In this document: positions 59,293 to 64,000 of the stretch, piece by piece
Layout: each line of letters begins with the position of its first letter
Numbering within the stretch: position 1 is the stretch's first letter
The notes under the pieces: generated by a model
Seen by the model: the letters and a program-made list of their open reading frames with translations, nothing else
Databases searched by the model: none
What the model was told of the DNA's origin: nothing
Position numbers and translations under genes: made by a program
Assembly: GCF_000826525.2 (NCBI RefSeq)
Contig: NZ_LN651331.1
Span: 682,026 to 746,025, forward strand
Direction of reading: 5' to 3'
DNA length: 64,000 bases
Source: Mobilicoccus massiliensis
Lineage (GTDB): Bacteria > Actinomycetota > Actinomycetes > Actinomycetales > Dermatophilaceae

Positions 59293-59454
59293 TCGTGTCG
59301 CGACGCGTGCGCTGCTCCCCAGATGCACGTCTGGCGCCTCGGATCCGAGGGGTTCTGCGCGGATATCGGGGGGCCGGGCGCGCAGATGAAGCGTCGACTG
59401 CGCGGATCAGGAGTCGGTGGGGCAGATGAGGTTCTCGCTGAGTTCCAGTCTCGT

Positions 59455-60987
59455 TCAACGACAGACCGGGGCCGACATCGGCGCGGCAGCCGGCCGACCG
59501 ATCGACGGCATCCCGAGGGAGACGGCCGGGCGCCCGGGCACGGGGTTGTCCTGGCTCGCGGCCCACGCATCACCGCCGGCGGTGCGACGGACGGCGAACG
59601 TACCCCCGCGAAGCGCCGAGTCCGCGACAAGGTGGTGGGGGGCGCCGTAGGTGACGCCGACGGTGACCGCGTCACCGGGACGCGGACGCATCGACTCCGA
59701 CAGTCCGTCGGGGAGGGCGAAGTGCACGAGCCGGTTGTCCTGCGCCCGGCCGGACATGCGCGCCGTCTCGGCGTCCTTGCGACCCTCGAACGGAGCGACG
59801 AGCACCTCGACGTCGCGGCCCTCGATCTTGCGGTTCTCCGACCACGAGATGTCGTCCTGGAGCGCGACCAGCCGCTCGAAACGCTCCTGCACGACGGCCT
59901 TGGGGACCTGGTTCTCCATCGTCGCCGCGGGCGTGCCCGGCCGGATCGAGTACTGGAACGTGAACGCGCTGCTGAAGCGTGAGGCACGGACGACGTCGAG
60001 CGTCGCCTCGAAGTCCTCGTCGGTCTCGCCGGGGAACCCGACGATGATGTCGGTCGTGATGGCCGCGTGGGGGATGCGCTCGCGCACCGCCTCGAGAATG
60101 CGCAGGAACTTCGTGCTGCGATAGCTGCGTCGCATGTCCTTCAGCACCCGGTCCGAGCCGGACTGCAGCGGCATGTGCAGGCTGGGCATGACGTTGGGCG
60201 TCTCGGCCATCGCGTCGATGACGTCGTCGGTGAACGCGGCCGGGTGGGGGCTGGTGAACCGGACGCGCTCGAGGCCGTCGATGTCGCCGCAGGCGCGCAG
60301 GAGCTTGGAGAACGCCTGCCGGTCGCCGAACTCGACGCCGTAGCTGTTGACGTTCTGCCCGAGAAGGGTGACCTCGACGACGCCCTGGGCGACCAGCGCC
60401 TCGACCTCCGCGAGGATGTCGCCGGGGCGGCGGTCCTGCTCCTTCCCGCGCAGGCTGGGAACGATGCAGAACGTGCACGTGTTGTTGCACCCCACCGAGA
60501 TCGACACCCAGCCCGAGTACGCCGAGTCACGACGCGTGGGCAGAGTCGAGGGGAACGTCTCGAGCGCCTCGAGGATCTCGACCTCGGCGCGCTTGTTGTG
60601 GCGGGCCCGGTCGAGCAGGGCGGGCAGGCTGCCGATGTTGTGGGTTCCGAAGACGACGTCGACCCAGGGTGCGCGGCGCACGATCGTGTCGCGGTCCTTC
60701 TGCGCCATGCATCCACCGACGGCGATCTGCATGTCGGGGTTGCGCGTCTTGGCCGGCCGCAGCTGGCCGAGGTTGCCGTAGAGCTTGTTGTCGGCGTTCT
60801 CGCGCACCGCGCACGTGTTGAACACGACGACGTCGGCCACATCGGGCCGCTCCCCTTCGGGCACGCTGAGCAGGTCGACGTACCCCGCCGTCTCGAGGAG
60901 CCCGGCGAGGCGTTCGGAGTCGTGCACGTTCATCTGGCACCCGTGGGTGCGCACGTCATACGTCTTGGAGGAGGTCTGTGTCGTCAT
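59455..60987 (-). CDS. miaB: tRNA-2-methylthio-N6-dimethylallyladenosine synthase
   Basis: A 510-residue radical-SAM methylthiotransferase that adds the 2-methylthio group to i6A37 made by MiaA. The N-terminal UPF0004 domain carries cysteines in [15 protein letters not shown] and GGCMAQ for one [4Fe-4S] cluster. The radical SAM motif is CNNTCTFC. The TRAM domain is at ~390-460, followed by an Ala/Pro-rich C-terminal tail of ~50 residues. The ATG at 60987 follows GGAGGGC; an upstream in-frame extension to 61416 is not family-like. It ends about 160 bp beyond the small antitoxin-like gene. Confidence 0.96.
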   Translation of the reverse strand: MTTQTSSKTYDVRTHGCQMNVHDSERLAGLLETAGYVDLLSVPEGERPDVADVVVFNTCAVRENADNKLYGNLGQLRPAKTRNPDMQIAVGGCMAQKDRDTIVRRAPWVDVVFGTHNIGSLPALLDRARHNKRAEVEILEALETFPSTLPTRRDSAYSGWVSISVGCNNTCTFCIVPSLRGKEQDRRPGDILAEVEALVAQGVVEVTLLGQNVNSYGVEFGDRQAFSKLLRACGDIDGLERVRFTSPHPAAFTDDVIDAMAETPNVMPSLHMPLQSGSDRVLKDMRRSYRSTKFLRILEAVRERIPHAAITTDIIVGFPGETDEDFEATLDVVRASRFSSAFTFQYSIRPGTPAATMENQVPKAVVQERFERLVALQDDISWSENRKIEGRDVEVLVAPFEGRKDAETARMSGRAQDNRLVHFALPDGLSESMRPRPGDAVTVGVTYGAPHHLVADSALRGGTFAVRRTAGGDAWAASQDNPVPGRPAVSLGMPSIGRPAAAPMSAPVCR

Positions 60988-61177
60988 CGCGCCCTCCAGG
61001 GTACGGCGCGACGCGGATTCCGCCGAGTCGCGTGGCGAGGGCGCACCGCCGCCCCTCGCCACGCGACCCACGGTAGGTCTTCGGTACCGAACGGGATGAG
61101 CTTCGCAACGCGTCTCCGCCCCGACGACCGGCCCACCAAGTGACCAGCACGAATGCCCCAGGGGTGACGTACCGGCG
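60988..61177. other. Intergenic region upstream of miaB
   Basis: About 190 bp between miaB and the end of the broken HNH gene, presumably holding the miaB promoter. No strong hairpin or recognisable operator was seen. Confidence 0.4.
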
Positions 61178-62259
61178 TCAGAACGGCGGCGGTCCTGCCT
61201 CGCGCTGCGCCCACGGCGTCTCGGACGACGGTGTGGCGCGCCTCCGCCGTCGCCGGATGCGGATCGGTGTCGGCGGATCGTCATCGGGTTCGATGCCCGT
61301 CGCGCCGCTCCCTGCTGCCGATCTCGCCGTCGCCCGTGAGGTCGGTACGGCCTGCGTGACGGTTGGGGTGACGACCGCAGCTGAGGAGAACGGCACCGCA
61401 CTCCCCTCATCCCCATCCCCCGCCGGCGTCGTGATGAGGGCGCCGGTCGTGTCGTACATATCGAGCGCCTCGCGGTTCTCGATCATCGCCACGAGGTCGG
61501 CGAGCACGTCCTGCGGGCTGAGCCCCGTCGCGGCAGCCACCCGCCGGATGCTCCGGCCACACACTCGCGTCGCACCCAACTCCACCACCGAACTGCGCGC
61601 GGCGCCGGCCTTCACGTCGACACTCGCACCGGGCGTCACACCCGGCGACGAATCCCGGTCGGCCTCGAACCCCGCCGCCGCACCGGCAGGCATGCCGCGG
61701 TGGACCGCGCCGACACCGATATCCACGCGACCGCTCCCGACCTCGTGCATCGACAGGCCACTACGAGACGCCTGACGCTCCTGCGCCGCGGCGTGTTCAC
61801 GCACGAGCCGGTCGTGGTTGGCTCTCATCGCCTCCGGTGATGTCGGCTCGCTGTCGCGGTAGTCCCACGGCGTGGTCGCATACGTGCGCCCCGCCGGAGT
61901 CGTCCACACGATCTCACCGTTGACCCCCGCCTCCCGCCGACTACGCCACGTCCCCCGCGTCTTGTGATTGTGACCCCGCCGATCCTTGGCCGACACGTTC
62001 GACTCCGAACTCGCCCCGCCCGCAGCCCAATCCACCTCATGATGGCCAACCGATCCCACGCCGCCTCCACCCGCGAGGCAAGCAACCGCTGCGTCAACGA
62101 CAAACCCCGCGCCGCCAACCACGCCGAGAACCGCTCCACCTTCTCCAACTCCACCAACACCGCCTCATCCGACAACCCCTCGAACAACGCAGCATCCACC
62201 GGCTCACCCACACCCCACTCCGGAGGCGCTTCCAGCACCGCACACGACACCACACACAC
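61178..62259 (-). pseudogene. DUF222 / HNH endonuclease gene with internal deletion and frame change (13E12-like)
   Basis: Two frames join into one degraded gene. From an ATG-like start at 62259, one frame encodes ~71 residues typical of the DUF222 N-terminus (LFEGLSDEAVLVELEKVERF and RLLASRVEAAWDRL). At about 62045-62050 the homologous reading moves to another frame, which starts GHHEVDWAAGG and continues through SAKDRRGHNHKTRGTW and GEIVWTTPAGRTYATTPWDY. These are the end of the HNH domain and the tail seen in these proteins. The roughly 250-300 residues of DUF222 core and the front half of the HNH site that should lie between are absent. The second frame then runs on for ~210 residues of low-similarity sequence to 61178. 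Intact members are usually 400-550 residues; this copy should be inactive. Confidence 0.75.
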
Positions 62260-62440
62260 CTCCGAACATCCGTCTCGGTAGCTGACCCCAGATTATCTGA
62301 TGCGGTCGCCTTACGTGCTGGTTTTGAGGTTTGTATACAGATGTGTGTTCGATCCCTTCGGCGAAGCTCGCGACAGTCGATCCAGCCCCAGACACCCGCC
62401 GGAACGCCATGCAGGCAGATCCCTCCGTTACGGTTCGAAA
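62260..62440. other. Intergenic region between HNH pseudogene and VOC gene
   Basis: About 180 bp with locally lower GC (for example around 62290-62345). CAGATGTGTGTTCGA at 62338-62352 contains a perfect LexA half-site (minus strand TCGAAC) but only 2 of 6 matches in the other half. Mycobacterial 13E12-type genes are known to carry LexA sites, so this may be a decayed one. Confidence 0.35.
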
Positions 62441-62839
62441 ATGGCCAACGTGGTTCACCACATCGAGCTATGGACCCGCGATCTCGGCGCGACGGGCGCC
62501 GCGTTCCACTGGCTCTTCACCGAACTCGGGTGGCGCGAGGACACCGCGGGCGGCTGGTCGAACGGCAGGATCTGGCAGCATCCGAGCGGCGTCTACGTCG
62601 TGCTCGAGGCGTCCGCCGCGATCACCGGACCTCAGAACCGTCACCACGCTGGCCTGAACCACCTCGCGTTGCGCGTCGGATCCCGTGCGGACCTCGATCA
62701 TCTGCGTCAGCTCTGCGGTGACCGCGGCTGGGCCGAGCTCTTCCCCGAGCGGTACCCCCACGCCGGCGGACCGACGCACACGGCCCTGTTCATCGAGAAC
62801 GCCGAGGGTTTCGAGATCGAACTCGTCGCCGACGAGTAG
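62441..62839 (+). CDS. VOC (glyoxalase/bleomycin-resistance) family protein
   Basis: A 132-residue single vicinal-oxygen-chelate fold protein. The metal-ligand positions are visible: His in VVHHIELWTRDL near the start, His in HHAGLNHLALRV at the start of the second beta-alpha unit, and Glu in GFEIELVADE at the end. Family members are dioxygenases, glyoxalases or resistance proteins; no specific activity can be assigned. The ATG at 62441 is where the family fold begins, although no good ribosome-binding site precedes it; a longer frame is open from 62300. Neighbours give no functional context. Confidence 0.82.
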   Translation: MANVVHHIELWTRDLGATGAAFHWLFTELGWREDTAGGWSNGRIWQHPSGVYVVLEASAAITGPQNRHHAGLNHLALRVGSRADLDHLRQLCGDRGWAELFPERYPHAGGPTHTALFIENAEGFEIELVADE

Positions 62840-62931
62840 TCGAGGCGGCACGGGCCGTCGACACCGATGACGCCGTCGACGCGGGTGAGTCGCTCAGCTC
62901 CGTCGCGCGTCGGGCGAGACGTGAGCGGGGC

Positions 62932-63993
62932 TCAGTCGCGGGTGTGCTCCTGCGCGTTGTGAACCGCGTCTCGGATCACCGCGTACGACAGGTCACCCGG
63001 GTAGCCCTTGCGGGCGAGGAACCCGGCGAGACGACGCATCTGGACCTCCTTCGGCAGGCCGTGAAGACGACGCATACGCGAGGCGACCAGCTCTTCGGCG
63101 CGCGCTCGTTCGCTCTCGCCGTCGATCGCCGACAACGCGTTCTCGGCGATGTCGGGATCGACGCCCTTCTTGCGCAACTCGTGACGGAGTCCGCGCTTGG
63201 ACAGCCCGCGGGACTCCTGCTGTGAACGGACGAGCACCTCGGCGTACGCCTCGTCGTCGACGAGCCCGACCTCTTCGAAGCGATCGAGGACGGCCGCCGC
63301 GACCTCGGGCTCGACGTCCTTCGCGGCGAGCTTGTCTTCCAGCTGTGCCCGGCTGCGAGGAGCCATCGCGAGCTGACGCAGCACGACCTGGCGGGCCTGG
63401 GCCTCGGCCTCCCGCTCGTCCGGCTCGGCGCCGGCGCACGCACCACGGGACCGCCGCGACGCGGCATCGGCGGCCGGTCGCGCCGCCGCGCCGTCGCCGA
63501 CGCCCCACGCCGAATCGCCCGCGTCCGCCGTACCGTCGCCGGTCGCTGCACTCTCCGAACCGGCGCCCACACCCTGCCGGGCTCCGACCCACTCCGGCGG
63601 CGGGCCGGAGGCGCCCGGCCACGAAGAAAGATCGACGTGCGGCCCCTGCGTCTCACGGCGGACCGCGCGCTTGCGGCCACGACGACCGCCCCGGCCGTCC
63701 CGCGTGGACGACGTGGGCGGGCGACGCGCCGCCGCCTGATGCTCCTGCCTGGCCGAGGCGGAGGCCGTCGCCTCCGCCTCGGCCAGGGCAGCACGAGCCC
63801 GAGCGAGTCGTTCCTCCACGGACTCGCCGTCCGACGATTCGTCACCGACGCGGGACCCGCCGACGGTCGGCACGGCATCGACGCGTGATCCCGCGCCGGC
63901 GTCGTGCCGAACGGCCGCCTCCGATGATTCGGCGTCCGGTCGTGATTCGGCATCCGGTCGTGATTGGGCGCCCTGTCGCCCGAACCCGGTCAC
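62932..63993 (-). CDS. recX: RecA regulator RecX with long N-terminal extension
   Basis: The C-terminal ~160 residues are a RecX helical domain: QLAMAPRSRAQLEDKLAAK, VGLVDDEAYAEVLVRSQQ, RGLSKRGLRHELRKKGVDPD and MRRLAGFLARKGYPGDLSY. The N-terminal ~190 residues are a charged, low-complexity extension with repeats (SRPDAESRPDAES) and two Arg/Gly-rich patches (GRGGRRGRKRAVRRE). The ORF begins at a GTG 7 bp from the window end and no in-frame stop lies above it, so the true start could be outside. RecX modulates RecA filaments; recA would be expected immediately beyond the right edge. Confidence 0.88.
   Translation of the reverse strand: MTGFGRQGAQSRPDAESRPDAESSEAAVRHDAGAGSRVDAVPTVGGSRVGDESSDGESVEERLARARAALAEAEATASASARQEHQAAARRPPTSSTRDGRGGRRGRKRAVRRETQGPHVDLSSWPGASGPPPEWVGARQGVGAGSESAATGDGTADAGDSAWGVGDGAAARPAADAASRRSRGACAGAEPDEREAEAQARQVVLRQLAMAPRSRAQLEDKLAAKDVEPEVAAAVLDRFEEVGLVDDEAYAEVLVRSQQESRGLSKRGLRHELRKKGVDPDIAENALSAIDGESERARAEELVASRMRRLHGLPKEVQMRRLAGFLARKGYPGDLSYAVIRDAVHNAQEHTRD
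63926..63961 (-). repeat. 18-bp tandem repeat at the 5' end of recX
   Basis: Two near-identical 18-bp units (63926-63943 and 63944-63961, one mismatch) followed by a diverged third. They encode the repeated SRPDAE segment of the RecX extension. The period preserves the frame. Confidence 0.75.
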
Positions 63994-64000
63994 GACGCGT

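Noticed and set aside
62330-62352. Short Nextera-like match (CAGATGTGT) upstream of the VOC gene
   Set aside because: Only nine bases agree and the flanks diverge from the adapter, unlike the 31/33 match in the GH26 gene; chance similarity is enough.

Overview
This window is high-GC (roughly 70%) actinobacterial chromosome. GTG starts are common, operon genes overlap by 4 nt, and actinobacterial family neighbourhoods are present (lexA / LysM protein / nrdR / nrdJ; miaB / miaA / dapF; hflX / dinG; comEA / comEC; an MT0933-type antitoxin). The gene content fits Micrococcales, perhaps the Intrasporangiaceae/Dermatophilaceae side. That placement is inference and no marker was compared. There are no rRNA or tRNA genes, CRISPR arrays, prophages or intact insertion sequences.

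Layout. 1-5.4 kb: Mrp-type multisubunit Na+/H+ antiporter operon (mnhA, C, D and the start of E, minus strand). 5.5-11.8 kb: oligopeptide ABC importer (lipoprotein, two permeases, fused double ATPase) whose last gene is a P1/DmpA-type peptidase. 12-15.8 kb: long-chain acyl-CoA ligase, a DUF445 membrane protein and an uncharacterised protein. 15.9-22.4 kb: exopolysaccharide-type locus with a secreted malectin-GH26 protein, a GT2-GT4 fusion glycosyltransferase and a polyprenyl-phosphate sugar transferase. 22.5-25 kb: octopine-dehydrogenase-family enzyme and 4-hydroxyphenylpyruvate dioxygenase. 25-30.5 kb: B12-dependent ribonucleotide reductase, its repressor NrdR, and a LysM protein divergent from lexA. 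30.6-41.8 kb: LysR regulator, comEC, comEA, degV, leuS, rpsT, holA and a TDT-family transporter. 41.8-46.5 kb: dinG helicase, DJ-1/PfpI protein, hflX. 46.6-54.5 kb: PucR regulator divergent from hyuAB, then a proton-pumping pyrophosphatase. 54.6-64 kb: secreted PhoD phosphatase, methyltransferase, dapF, miaA, a small antitoxin-like protein, miaB, a broken HNH endonuclease gene, a VOC protein and recX (its start lies at the window edge).

How the genes work together. The SOS/DNA-metabolism backbone (recX, miaB, miaA, dapF, hflX, dinG, lexA, LysM protein, nrdR, nrdJ) runs through the right half and is split by accessory blocks (hyu/hppA/phoD; holA-rpsT-leuS-degV-comEA-comEC). Regulatory sites can be read directly: a 10/12 match to the actinobacterial LexA box between lexA and the LysM gene, and two NrdR-box-like sequences 32 bp apart upstream of nrdR-nrdJ. 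Strong perfect hairpins separate several units.

The most consequential observation is technical. The GH26 gene contains, in frame, a copy of the Illumina Nextera i5 adapter plus a recognisable index sequence, so the deposited protein is chimeric at a proline-rich linker and sequence may be missing there. I did not find a convincing new biological system. The best biological leads are the peptide-importer/peptidase operon, the EPS locus with its long leader, the internally deleted DUF222-HNH gene, and an antitoxin-like gene with no visible toxin.
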